Shown: one piece after another, positions 25,084 to 33,806 of the stretch | How positions within the stretch are numbered: the stretch's first letter is position 1 | How the letters are laid out: each line of letters opens with the position of its first letter | NCBI RefSeq assembly: GCF_016863335.1 | Contig: NZ_BOOR01000053.1 | Coordinates: 1-64,000, forward strand | Direction of reading: 5' to 3' | From: Planotetraspora thailandica | GTDB lineage: Bacteria > Actinomycetota > Actinomycetes > Streptosporangiales > Streptosporangiaceae | Length of the DNA stretch: 64,000 nucleotides | Notes under the pieces: generated by a model | What the model was told of the DNA's origin: nothing | The model's input: only the letters and a program-made list of their open reading frames with translations | Database searches by the model: none | Made by a program: the position numbers and the translations under genes

Positions 25084-27012
25084 GTGGGCGACCCGCACCC
25101 GGAGCATGCTCAGCTTCAGGCGGACCGGATCTACCTGGGCTGGCAGTACGCCCTGCTGCATCCAGACCCGGGGCCCCCGCCCAAGCGGCCGGCCCGCGAG
25201 GACGTGGCGGACGACGCGGCCAAGGCCGCCGTCGACGCGGAGTGGGTCCAGCGGGAGCGCCTTCAGGAACACATGCTCAACCGGCCCGTGCGCATCTTCC
25301 GCACGTTCATGGGCGTGGTCGCGGCCGGAATCCTCGTGCTCGGCGTGAGCGGCATACTCACCTGGTCGTTCGTGATGCTCGGGCTGGTCGCCGCCGGCGG
25401 TGTCGCCGGGATCTGCACCTACGCCATCCACCAGGGCAACCGCGCCGTCGGCGCCCGCGTGAGCGAACGCCACGCGCGCGAACAGCGGGAACGGGACCGG
25501 CGCGACCGCGACATCGTCACGGCCCAGGAGGAGCACGCCGCCAAATACCGCGACTGGGCCGAAAAGAAGAACCGCTACGACAAGCAGGTGAATTGGTACG
25601 CGGTGGCCGTGCCCGACGAGATCGACCGGGTCGACGTGGCGGGCGGCACGCTCCCCGGATGGTCGGCGCTGATCACGCTGATCGGCGCCACCCGGCTCTA
25701 CAGCGGCGGCCATCTGACCGTGCTCGACCTGTCCGAGGGCGCCATCGCGAAGGATCTCATCGAGTTGGCCAAGCGAGGCGGAGACGACCCCCTCGTGTGG
25801 GTGCTCCCCGTCGACCTGCCGCGACTCGACCTCGGCGCCACCCTCAAACCGGAGGCGTTCGCGGACGTGCTCGCCCACGTGGTGAGCGTGAGCGAGGAGA
25901 CCAGCAGGGACATCGGCTTCGACAACGCCATCCTGGAGCGCGTGCTCGAAGTTCTCGGGGAGAACGCCACGATCAGCCAGGTCACCGCGGCGCTCCGGGC
26001 GCTCGCCCAGGTGGGCGACCCGCGCGACGACCTGAAATACGGCCTGCTGACCGCGACCCAGCTCGAACGCATCGGCACGTTGTTCGGGCGGGGCGTGGCC
26101 GACCGGGTCGTGATCGAGCGGGCCTGGGCCCTGGAGTCGCAGCTGCGCAAGCTGGAGACCCTCGGCTCCGAAGCCGTGCAGCTGCCGCCCGCCCGGCTGC
26201 GGGTGGTCAGCATGGACCGGCAGGCCGGGGTGTTCGGCAACCGCGTGCTCGGCACCTACGTCGCCACGGCGCTCACCCACATCCTGCGCCAGTCCCCGGC
26301 CAGCGAGCGGCCCTGGTATCACACGATCATCGTGGCCGGGGCGGACAAGCTGCGCGGCGACGTGCTCGACCGGCTCATGGACGCCTGCGAGACGTCCCGC
26401 ACCGGGCTCGTGCTGACCTACCGCAGCCTCACCCCGACGGTCAGGGAACGCCTCGGCAGGGGACACGCCGCCGTCGCCTTCATGCGGCTCGGCAACGCCG
26501 AGGACGCCCGCGTCGCCAGCGAGCACGTCGGCACCGAGCACAGGCTCGAGCTGGCCCACCTCACCGAGACGTTCAGCTCGTCCGTCAACCCTCCCAGCGG
26601 CTTCTACACCTCCACCGTGGGGGCCGGCCGTACGGGCCCGGAGGAGAAGGGGGAGGGCGACCTCAGGGAGGACATCACCGAGTCGACCGAATGGGGGCGT
26701 TCGGCCCCCCAGGTCTCCGAGGGTGTTCTGCAGCGCTCGCGCGAGTTCCTCGTCGAGCCGCACCAGTTGCAGCAGCTGCCCACGACGTCGGTCATCGTCA
26801 CGCACGCGACCGCAGAAGGACGGCAGGTCAGGCTCGCCGACGCCAACCCCGCCATCCTCACCTTCCCGAAGACCACGCTGGGCGAGTTCGAGGAGCTGCG
26901 CCGGGTCGCACTGGTGCCCGAGGAACCCGAGCCGGTCGAGCTCGACGAGGACGCGCCGCCGCCCAACCTGGGGCCTCCGCCGCAGCGGCTCGACTGGCGC
27001 AAGCGGCCATGA
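25084..27012 (+). CDS. Membrane ATPase-like protein with degenerate P-loop (TraD/FtsK-like)
   Basis: The 642-aa protein has two membrane helices at about 76-118, then a charged, probably coiled-coil stretch (SERHAREQRERDRRDRDI). A RecA-like core follows. The Walker A position near residue 188 reads GGTLPGWS, with Trp where the catalytic Lys should be. A Walker B-like strand, HTIIVAGADKL, lies near 420. The segment GHAAVAFMRLGNAEDARVA resembles the end of coupling-protein cores. It likely binds but does not hydrolyse ATP, or scaffolds its partner. GGAGGG precedes GTG 25084. The HerA-like ATPase follows after 96 nt. Confidence 0.72.
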   Translation: MGDPHPEHAQLQADRIYLGWQYALLHPDPGPPPKRPAREDVADDAAKAAVDAEWVQRERLQEHMLNRPVRIFRTFMGVVAAGILVLGVSGILTWSFVMLGLVAAGGVAGICTYAIHQGNRAVGARVSERHAREQRERDRRDRDIVTAQEEHAAKYRDWAEKKNRYDKQVNWYAVAVPDEIDRVDVAGGTLPGWSALITLIGATRLYSGGHLTVLDLSEGAIAKDLIELAKRGGDDPLVWVLPVDLPRLDLGATLKPEAFADVLAHVVSVSEETSRDIGFDNAILERVLEVLGENATISQVTAALRALAQVGDPRDDLKYGLLTATQLERIGTLFGRGVADRVVIERAWALESQLRKLETLGSEAVQLPPARLRVVSMDRQAGVFGNRVLGTYVATALTHILRQSPASERPWYHTIIVAGADKLRGDVLDRLMDACETSRTGLVLTYRSLTPTVRERLGRGHAAVAFMRLGNAEDARVASEHVGTEHRLELAHLTETFSSSVNPPSGFYTSTVGAGRTGPEEKGEGDLREDITESTEWGRSAPQVSEGVLQRSREFLVEPHQLQQLPTTSVIVTHATAEGRQVRLADANPAILTFPKTTLGEFEELRRVALVPEEPEPVELDEDAPPPNLGPPPQRLDWRKRP

Positions 27013-27108
27013 CACCGTCCGGTTCCGGTAAGGGCATCGTCAACAGGGATGTGAGCACGTGATCGTTGAACGAGTCTCGCTCCTGTTCGTCGTCAAGTGA
27101 GGGGTCTC

Positions 27109-30100
27109 ATGCATCCGTTCCCCCTGAGCGGGCCGTGGTACCGGATCCAGGCGATCGCCGCCCCGTCGCGCAGTTCGTCGGCGGAGTGGGACTTCGTCAC
27201 CGTTCTCCCGGCCGTCCTGTCCGCCGCCCAGCGGGGCCGCCCGTTCGTCATCGGCTGGTTGTCGCGCGGCTCGGGTGCCCCGCTCGAACTCATCACCAAC
27301 GCGGGGCCGCTCACGCCGCCGAAACCGCCCAAGCGCGCCGTCGCCAGCGACGAGGCGCCCGTCACCGGCCCCCAGCCGCTGCTGTTCCCCGGCGGGGCGC
27401 GCGGCGTGGAGATCGGCGAGGAATGGCTCGCCGACCTGGCCGATCTCGTGTGGACGCCGTGCCCGGGCCGCCAGGCGCCCCCGTTGTACGGCAGGCGCGA
27501 ACCCGAGCCCGACGAGCACACGCGGCCCACCCTCTTCGAGTCGACGCTCGTCACGCTCATGTCGCGGCCGTTCGGGTGGGTCGTGGTCGCCGAGCCGACC
27601 GACCTGCTCGACACCGAGGTCGCCCACCTGCGCACGCAGCTGAACGTCCTGCGGCAGTACGGCGACGCCTCGGAGCGGTCGCGCTTCGACGCCGAGCGGG
27701 CCGAGCGCAGGATGCAGGAGCTCGACGCGTTCCGCGAGGCCGGGTTGTGGAACGTGCGGGTGCTGGCGGGCGCGGCGGGCCCGGACGAGCTGCGGCAGAT
27801 CGCACCCGTCCTGGTCGGCTCGGTCGAGATGAGCCACCACCCCTACCGGCTCCGCAGCGCGATGTCGCTGCCCGCCCTCGCGGGCGGCGACCGCGGCGCC
27901 GCCGGTGAATCCGTGTACGGCTTCGCGGAGGCGCTCGCCGTCAACCTGCAGGACTCCGCGGACGAGGCGGCGGCGCCGTTCGCCGCCACCGCGGGGGCGC
28001 TGGCCGCCCTCGCGGGGCTGCCGCGCAGGGAGGTTCCCGGCGTGCGCGTGGTCGACGCCGGATTCTTCGACGTGACCAGCGAGGCGGAGACCGAGGGCTC
28101 GTCGGACCTCATCGACCTCGGCGCCATCGTGGACGGGCAGGACCGGGCGGTGGGGACGTTCCGGGTGCCTCTGGCGACGCTCAACCGGCACGCGTTCATC
28201 ACCGGGGCCACCGGTTCGGGCAAGTCGCAGACCGTCAGGCACCTGCTGGAAGAGCTGACCAAGGCCGGAATCCCGTGGCTGGCGATCGAGCCCGCCAAAT
28301 CCGAATACGCCGCGATGGCCGGCCGGGTCGAGCACCTCGCGCCGCTGACCGTCATCAACCCGTCCGCGCCCGACAACGTGCCCTTCAGCGTGAACCCGCT
28401 CGCGCCCGAGCCCGGGTATCCCGTGCAGGCGCACATCGACATGATCCGCGCGCTGTTCATGGCGGCCTTCGACGCCGAGGAGCCGTTCCCGCAGATCATG
28501 TCGCTCGCCCTGCAGCGGGTCTATGAGGCCAACGGCTGGGACGTGGTGACCGGCGGCGGCATCCCCGGGGCCGCCGTGCAGCCTGCCGTACCGACCCTGG
28601 AGCAGCTGCAGCAGCACGCCCTGGAGGTCATCCAGGAAATCGGCTACGGCAACGAGGTGCAGGCCGACGTCGAGGGCTTCATCAGCCTGCGACTGCGCAG
28701 CCTGCGGGTGGGCAGTGCGGGCCGGTTCTTCGAGGGCGGCCACCCGGCCGACATCGGCGGCCTGCTCCAGCGCAACGTCGTGCTCGCCATCGAGGACGTG
28801 GCCAACGACGAGGACAAGGCGTTCCTCATGGGCACGCTCATCATCCGCATCGTCGAGCACCTGCGCATGCGCGCCCGGCAGGACCCGCAGCACGAGGACG
28901 GCCCGGCCGGCCTGCGGCACGTCATCGTGATCGAGGAGGCCCACCGCCTGCTCAGAGACCGCGGCTCCCAGCGTGCCTCCACCCACGCCGTGGAGCTGCT
29001 CGCGGGGATGCTCGCCGAGATCAGGGCGTACGGCGAGGGCATCATCGTCGCCGAGCAGATTCCCACCAAGTTGGTCTCCGACGTCGTGAAGAACACCGCG
29101 CTGAAGGTCGTGCACCGGCTGCCCGCCGAGGACGACCGCCGGCTGGTGGGCGCGGCGATGAACCTGAGCGAGGACCAGTCCCGCCAGGTGGTGTCGCTCC
29201 AGCCGGGTTACGCCGCCGTCTTCGCCGACGGCATGGACCGGCCGCTGCGCGTCCAGGTGCCGCTGGGGGAGGACCGCGAGCGAGCGATGCTGAGCCCGGT
29301 GCCGCCCATCTGCGGTCGCCGCTCGGCCGCGTGCGGGCGCGAGTGCCGCACCGGCAAGGCGTGCACGCTGGTCGAGTTGCGCGAGGCGGACCTTCTCGCC
29401 ATGGCGCCCGAATGGGCCTGGCTGCGGATCTGGACCGACACCGTCATCTTGTCGTTCGTGACGAACCGGTCACTGCCCGGTGTGCCGCGCGTGCTGGCCG
29501 ACATCTGGGGCGAGCTGCCGCCCAAGCGCAGGGAATGCCTGCTGGCCACGCTCATCGAGCGCGGCGTCAGCCGCCGGTCGTGGTCGCTGCGCACGTGGTT
29601 CGACCCCGCGCTGCTCACGGAGAAGGCGGCGGAGGTCGCCGCCGGGCTGCTGGAGCCGGGCGAGCGCGAGCAGACCATGCAGGCGGGGGAGCGGCCCGGG
29701 TCGGCCTGGGTCATCCCCCAAGTGAGGTGGCTGCACGAGGTCGACCGGCTGTTCCCGTTCGGCCATCCGGCGCCCGACCTGCGCAGCGCCGCTCCGGCCA
29801 TGGAATACACCCTGTTCGGCACCGACCCCGTCGGCCGGCCGTACGCGCATCAGGGGGTGAACGGCTCGGCGGCGAACGGCGGCGGCGAGGGTGGCGTCGC
29901 GGTCAGCGTGCGCACCGAGCTGCTCGGGCATCGAGCCAAGGCGCTGCGGCACCATCCGCTGTCGATGGAGGTGGACCGCAACCGCGCCCTGGCGTGGCGG
30001 GTGCTCCTCGGCGACGACGAGCACGAGGGCATCCAGCGTGACGTGGCCACGGTCGCCATCGGGGTGGAGCCGAAGGACCGGGTCAAGCACGTCGCCCAGA

Positions 30101-30276
30101 CGATGGGCGCCGGATGGTTGGAGACCGTCCTGTCGTGGCCGCGGAGGTTCGTCCTCCCGTTCGACGGCGACACCCCACCCGAGCTCTCCTTCCTGCCTAC
30201 CCCCCTCACCCCGCCCTCGGCTTCATCTCCGCCCCCGCCCCAATCCCCGCCGCCGCCCCCGCCCCCCGGGGCGTGA
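27109..30276 (+). CDS. HerA/DUF87-type ATPase with large N-terminal domain
   Basis: The 1055-aa protein has an N-terminal region of about 340 aa without recognised motifs. The HerA/FtsK-class ATPase core has Walker A ITGATGSGKSQT near 364-375 and Walker B HVIVIEEAHRLLRD near 604-616. An Arg-rich helix with IRIVEHLRMRARQ lies before Walker B. After the core sits a four-Cys cluster (ICGRRSAACGRECRTGKAC), and the C-terminus is Pro-rich. HerA proteins are hexameric DNA translocases; relatives also power conjugation (VirB4). ATG 27109 follows GAGGGG. It pairs with the inactive-looking ATPase upstream. Confidence 0.85.
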   Translation: MHPFPLSGPWYRIQAIAAPSRSSSAEWDFVTVLPAVLSAAQRGRPFVIGWLSRGSGAPLELITNAGPLTPPKPPKRAVASDEAPVTGPQPLLFPGGARGVEIGEEWLADLADLVWTPCPGRQAPPLYGRREPEPDEHTRPTLFESTLVTLMSRPFGWVVVAEPTDLLDTEVAHLRTQLNVLRQYGDASERSRFDAERAERRMQELDAFREAGLWNVRVLAGAAGPDELRQIAPVLVGSVEMSHHPYRLRSAMSLPALAGGDRGAAGESVYGFAEALAVNLQDSADEAAAPFAATAGALAALAGLPRREVPGVRVVDAGFFDVTSEAETEGSSDLIDLGAIVDGQDRAVGTFRVPLATLNRHAFITGATGSGKSQTVRHLLEELTKAGIPWLAIEPAKSEYAAMAGRVEHLAPLTVINPSAPDNVPFSVNPLAPEPGYPVQAHIDMIRALFMAAFDAEEPFPQIMSLALQRVYEANGWDVVTGGGIPGAAVQPAVPTLEQLQQHALEVIQEIGYGNEVQADVEGFISLRLRSLRVGSAGRFFEGGHPADIGGLLQRNVVLAIEDVANDEDKAFLMGTLIIRIVEHLRMRARQDPQHEDGPAGLRHVIVIEEAHRLLRDRGSQRASTHAVELLAGMLAEIRAYGEGIIVAEQIPTKLVSDVVKNTALKVVHRLPAEDDRRLVGAAMNLSEDQSRQVVSLQPGYAAVFADGMDRPLRVQVPLGEDRERAMLSPVPPICGRRSAACGRECRTGKACTLVELREADLLAMAPEWAWLRIWTDTVILSFVTNRSLPGVPRVLADIWGELPPKRRECLLATLIERGVSRRSWSLRTWFDPALLTEKAAEVAAGLLEPGEREQTMQAGERPGSAWVIPQVRWLHEVDRLFPFGHPAPDLRSAAPAMEYTLFGTDPVGRPYAHQGVNGSAANGGGEGGVAVSVRTELLGHRAKALRHHPLSMEVDRNRALAWRVLLGDDEHEGIQRDVATVAIGVEPKDRVKHVAQTMGAGWLETVLSWPRRFVLPFDGDTPPELSFLPTPLTPPSASSPPPPQSPPPPPPPGA

Positions 30277-30390
30277 TCATGCAGAAGTTCGCGCGTGTGC
30301 CCCGTGACCTGTGACGCCGCCGTCCGTGATCATGCAGAAGTTCGCGATCATGCCCTGCTGCCTGCGGGTTTGCTGTTCGTGATCATGCAG
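30272..30390 (+). repeat. Three direct repeats CGTGATCATGCAG(AAGTTCGCG)
   Basis: Copies begin at 30272 and 30325 (22 bp each, CGTGATCATGCAGAAGTTCG plus CG), and a 13-bp truncated copy lies at 30378-30390. The first copy contains the stop codon of the HerA-like gene. The core TGATCA is palindromic. They may be a dispersed intergenic repeat family; function unknown. Confidence 0.75.
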
Positions 30391-30451
30391 TGCCGTACGG
30401 CGCGGCTCGCCGGGTCGGCCCGACTTGTGCTCCGCAGATAGGATCTCGGGC

Positions 30452-31711
30452 ATGAGTCAGCTACCGTTGCGGGCCCAGCTCGCCAGCGCCCTGGGCCGCA
30501 CGGCCGCGACCCTTTCGAGGGCCACCGGGCGTGGAGACGGTTCGGTCATCGGCGGCAGAGTCGGCCTCATGCTGGAGCCCGACCTGCTGAAGAAGCTCGC
30601 GGCCGACCGCAAGCTCGCCCTGGTCAGCGCCACCAACGGCAAGACCACCACCACCCGTCTGATCGCCTCCGCCCTCATGGAGCTGGGCGAGGTGGCCACC
30701 AACGCCTTCGGCGCGAACATGCCGGCGGGGCACGTGTCCGCACTGTCCTCGGCCAAGCACGCGCCGTACGCGGTTCTGGAGGTGGACGAGAAATACCTCC
30801 CCGAGGTGCTCGACACCACCGACGCGGGGATCGTCACCCTCATGAACCTCAGCCGCGACCAGATGGACCGGGCGGCCGAGATCTGGCTGCTGGCCCAGAA
30901 GTGGCGCCGGGCGCTCGCCGGCAAGCCCGCACACGTGATCGCCAACTGCGACGACCCGCTGGTGACCTGGGGAGCGTCCACCGCCGCCCGGGTGACCTGG
31001 GTGTCGGCGGGGCAGCGCTGGCGTGAGGACTCCTGGAGCTGCCCCGAGTGCGGCGGCCCGCTCGACCGCGCCGAATCCCGGAACATGGGGCACGGCACGG
31101 GGTCGCCCCACTGGGCGTGCCGCGAGTGCACGTTCCACCGTCCCGAGCCCGAGTGGATCTTCGACGGCACCGACGTGATCGACCCGCGCGGGATGCGCTG
31201 GCGTCTCGATCTCCAGCTTCCCGGCCAGGCCAACCGGTCGAACGCGGCGATGGCGCTGGCCACTGTCGAGGCTTTCGGGCTCGACCCCGCGCGGGCGCTG
31301 CCCCGCCTGCAGTCGGTCACGTCGGTGGCCGGCCGCTACACGACCGTCGAGCGCGACGGGCGCGCGCTGCGCCTGCTGCTGGCCAAGAACCCCGCGGGCT
31401 GGCTGGAGGCCTTCGACGTCGCCGACCCGCGCCTGCCGATCATCCTGTCGGTCAACGCCCAGGGCCCGGACGGACGCGACACCTCCTGGTTGTGGGACGT
31501 CGACTACCGCATCCTGCGCGGCCGCCCCATCTACGTGACCGGGGAGCGGCGCCTCGACCTCGCGCTGCGGCTCGACGTCGCCGGCCTGCAGTTCCAGCTC
31601 TGCGACACGTTCGACCAGGCGGTGAGCGCACAGCCGCTGGGCAGGATCGACGTGATCGCCAACTACACCGCGTTCCAGCAGATCCGGACGGAGTTCGGCC
31701 GTGCAGTCTGA
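30452..31711 (+). CDS. murT: MurT, lipid II isoglutaminyl synthase subunit (Mur-ligase-like)
   Basis: The 419-aa protein has the Mur ligase P-loop SATNGKTTTTR (Lys64). An inserted zinc ribbon has CPEC and CREC pairs (about 203-230). The C-terminal DUF1727 domain completes the MurT architecture. With GatD it amidates the alpha-carboxyl of D-Glu in lipid II, using ATP and glutamine-derived ammonia, on the cytoplasmic face of the membrane. TAGGAT (30439-30444) lies seven nt before the ATG, suggesting a leaderless mRNA. gatD overlaps its 3' end by 11 nt. Confidence 0.94.
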   Translation: MSQLPLRAQLASALGRTAATLSRATGRGDGSVIGGRVGLMLEPDLLKKLAADRKLALVSATNGKTTTTRLIASALMELGEVATNAFGANMPAGHVSALSSAKHAPYAVLEVDEKYLPEVLDTTDAGIVTLMNLSRDQMDRAAEIWLLAQKWRRALAGKPAHVIANCDDPLVTWGASTAARVTWVSAGQRWREDSWSCPECGGPLDRAESRNMGHGTGSPHWACRECTFHRPEPEWIFDGTDVIDPRGMRWRLDLQLPGQANRSNAAMALATVEAFGLDPARALPRLQSVTSVAGRYTTVERDGRALRLLLAKNPAGWLEAFDVADPRLPIILSVNAQGPDGRDTSWLWDVDYRILRGRPIYVTGERRLDLALRLDVAGLQFQLCDTFDQAVSAQPLGRIDVIANYTAFQQIRTEFGRAV

Positions 31712-32417
31712 ATTGAACATCGTCTGGATTTATCCGGACCTGCTCAGCACATATGGCGATCAGGGGAACGCCCTGATCCTGGAGCAGCGGGCCCGTGCCC
31801 GGGGCATCCCCACGAGGATCCACTACGTGCGCTCCTCCGACGCGGTGCCCCACCAGGGAGACATCTACCTCATCGGCGGAGGCGAGGACCGCCCGCAGAT
31901 CCTCGGAGCCGAGCGGCTGCGCAAGGACGGCGGGCTGCACGCCGCGATCAGCCGGGGTGCGGCTCTGCTGGCGGTCTGCGCGGGCTACCAGATCATGGGC
32001 TCGGTGTTCGGCGGCGAGGAAGGCCAGCCGGTCGCCGGTATCGAACTGCTCGACATCAGCTCGGGGCGGGGCGCGCAGCGGTCGGTCGGCGAGCTGGCCG
32101 CCGACGTCGATCCGGCGCTCGGCCTGCCCACCCTGACCGGTTTCGAGAACCACATGGGCGTGACCCAGCTGGGTCCCGGCGTCCGGCCGCTGTCGCGGAC
32201 GCTCGTCGGCACGGGCAACGGCGACGGCACCGAGGGCTGCTACGCCGGCCGGGTGATCGGCACCTACCTCCACGGCCCTGCGCTGGCGCGCAATCCGGCG
32301 CTGGCCGACCTGCTGCTGTCCTGGGTCGTCGGGCCGCTGCCGCCGATGAACGACGAGTGGTACCAGCGGCTGCGTGACGAGCGTCTGTCCACCGTCCTGG
32401 GCGACAAGACCGACTGA
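31701..32417 (+). CDS. gatD: GatD, lipid II isoglutaminyl synthase glutaminase subunit
   Basis: The 238-aa class I glutamine amidotransferase has nucleophile Cys93 in AVCAGYQIMG and a catalytic His in GTYLHGPALARNP near 190. It releases ammonia from glutamine and passes it to MurT. The GTG start lies inside the murT coding end (11-nt overlap), so synthesis is coupled. Confidence 0.94.
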   Translation: MQSELNIVWIYPDLLSTYGDQGNALILEQRARARGIPTRIHYVRSSDAVPHQGDIYLIGGGEDRPQILGAERLRKDGGLHAAISRGAALLAVCAGYQIMGSVFGGEEGQPVAGIELLDISSGRGAQRSVGELAADVDPALGLPTLTGFENHMGVTQLGPGVRPLSRTLVGTGNGDGTEGCYAGRVIGTYLHGPALARNPALADLLLSWVVGPLPPMNDEWYQRLRDERLSTVLGDKTD

Positions 32418-32429
32418 GACCCGCAGATC

Positions 32430-32462
32430 CCCGTACGGCCAGGCCAGGCGGAGCCGTACGGG
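32430..32462. terminator. Inverted repeat between gatD and dsrE-like gene
   Basis: CCGTACGGC (32431-32439) and GCCGTACGG (32453-32461) form a 9-bp stem with a 13-nt loop between convergent genes. It is a likely bidirectional terminator, although there is no T-run. Confidence 0.6.
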
Positions 32463-32471
32463 AGGGGCCTG

Positions 32472-32834
32472 TCAGTAAACGAGGGCCTGGACGCCCTCGC
32501 CGAGGGCCTCTTCCACGAAGGTGGGGGCCCCGGCGATGCGCACGCCTTCGATGATGTCGTCGACGGTGATCCCGCGCCGCGCGGCGCACTGGGTGCACAG
32601 GGTCACCTGGCCGGCCGCCAGCACGGCGTCGAGCAGGTCCTCCAAGGGCGCGGCCTCGGGGAGGCTGAACTCCTTGGCGCGGCCGGGCAGCGCGAACCAC
32701 GCGGATTCACCCGTGAGCCACAGGGACACCGGGACGCCGCTCGCCAGGGCCGCCGCAGCGACGGTGAACGCCTGGTTGCACCGCTCCGGCGCGTCCGCGC
32801 CGGCCGTCACCTTGATCACTAGTGATCGTCCCAT
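32472..32834 (-). CDS. DsrE family protein
   Basis: The 120-aa protein has the DsrE/DsrF-like alpha/beta fold, with an N-terminal strand SLVIKVTAGADAPERCNQAF and a central CTQCAARRG. Its Cys pair could handle sulfane sulfur. Family members act in sulfur relay or as peroxiredoxin-like proteins, and a specific substrate is not evident. The gene is convergent with gatD and divergent from the nitrobindin-like gene. Confidence 0.82.
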   Translation of the reverse strand: MGRSLVIKVTAGADAPERCNQAFTVAAAALASGVPVSLWLTGESAWFALPGRAKEFSLPEAAPLEDLLDAVLAAGQVTLCTQCAARRGITVDDIIEGVRIAGAPTFVEEALGEGVQALVY

Positions 32835-32957
32835 GGTCGCAGCCTAGTCGGAGGCCTCCAGGCCCGTGTAAGTGCATACCGGATAAGTGGGTATAAGTCG
32901 CTTGGCAGGTGGTCAGGCATGATGCCCGGCTCGTCCGGGCCCCTAAGCTCGTGTTCC

Positions 32958-33455
32958 ATGGACGCACATCCCGACCTCGAACCGATCGCCTTCCTCCTGG
33001 GCCGTTGGGAGGGGGCCGGCGTGATCGGCTACCCCACCATGGAGAGCGCCAATTTCGGCCAGGAGGTGGAGTTCGGCCACAACGGCAAGCCCTTCCTCAC
33101 CTACCGGAGCCGCACCTGGCTGCTCGACGCCGAAGGGGAGAAGGTCCGCCCGCTGGCCACGGAGACCGGATTCTGGCGGATCCAGCCAGAGCGGCAGCTG
33201 GAGGTCTGCCTGGCCCATCCCACCGGCATCGTGGAGATCTACGTGGGAGAGGTCGTCTTCCACAAGATCGAGCTGACGACCGACGTGGTCGCCCGAACGG
33301 CCTCGGCGAAGGAGTACACCGCGGGCCACCGGCTGTACGGGCTGGTCAACGGGAACCTGATGTACGCCTACGACATGGCGGCGGTGGGCCAGCCCCTGCA
33401 GTCGCACGCCTCGGCCGAGCTCAGGAAGGTCGCCGACTTCGAGCCCGAGGGCTGA
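32958..33455 (+). CDS. Nitrobindin-like FABP-family protein (DUF1794)
   Basis: The 165-aa protein has the lipocalin-like signature LLGRWEGAGVIGYPTM and a later GFWRIQPERQLEVCLAHPTG, typical of THAP4/nitrobindin-like beta-barrels that can bind heme and NO. The C-terminal H in SHASAELRKV could be the proximal ligand. ATG 32958 is chosen because homology starts there and TAAGCT (32944-32949) lies eight nt upstream, fitting a leaderless transcript. The orthologue Rv0813c is in the same conserved neighbourhood as glnR and cysA in mycobacteria. Confidence 0.87.
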   Translation: MDAHPDLEPIAFLLGRWEGAGVIGYPTMESANFGQEVEFGHNGKPFLTYRSRTWLLDAEGEKVRPLATETGFWRIQPERQLEVCLAHPTGIVEIYVGEVVFHKIELTTDVVARTASAKEYTAGHRLYGLVNGNLMYAYDMAAVGQPLQSHASAELRKVADFEPEG

Positions 33456-33469
33456 GGGCAGGGATACGG

Positions 33470-33715
33470 AAAACAGAAGAACCCCGGGCCGTCTCCGCCT
33501 CATGAAAGGTGGGCCGGCTGGACCAAGGCCGAGGAGTGCTCCTGCGACCGCCGGCAGCCCGGGGTTCCGGTGTCTGTTGAGGATTTCGCCAGGACGTCAC
33601 AATGACATCCGGACGGAAGGTCCAGATGACGACGTCCTAGCGGACAGCCACCTCGCTAGTCCAAGAATGACTAACCATCGTTCGGACCACCTCCCTTCTG
33701 CGTGCTTGTACGTTA
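33470..33715 (-). ncRNA. Candidate structured RNA with short ORF and terminator
   Basis: The 350-bp gap between two plus-strand genes has minus-strand signals. There is a promoter-like TTGCCG-N18-TAACGT ending near 33724, then AAGGGAGG. A 13-codon ORF follows, MVSHSWTSEVAVR (start 33675). Next is an inverted repeat GGACGTC/GACGTCC, and finally an ACCCCGGGC/GCCCGGGGT stem followed by TTCTTCTGTTTT. Together these look like a free-standing transcript of about 245 nt. I could not match a named RNA family. Strand and ends are inferred. Confidence 0.35.
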
Positions 33716-33806
33716 TGCGAGCCCCAAGGAAGGCGGCAAGCGATTAAGCGCCGGGCCGAAATCACAGGCAGAGCGGGCCGCCGGTGACGCCTCGTAGACT
33801 CATGTC

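Noticed and set aside
27040-29115. Antisense open frame (about 690 codons) opposite the HerA-like gene
   Set aside because: Same artefact; the plus strand has Walker A and B motifs and a ribosome-binding site.
33502-33747. Plus-strand open frame starting at ATG 33502 in the FABP-Nur gap
   Set aside because: Composition is Pro/Arg/Ser-rich, there is no ribosome-binding site, and it overlaps the strong inverted repeats that better fit an RNA.
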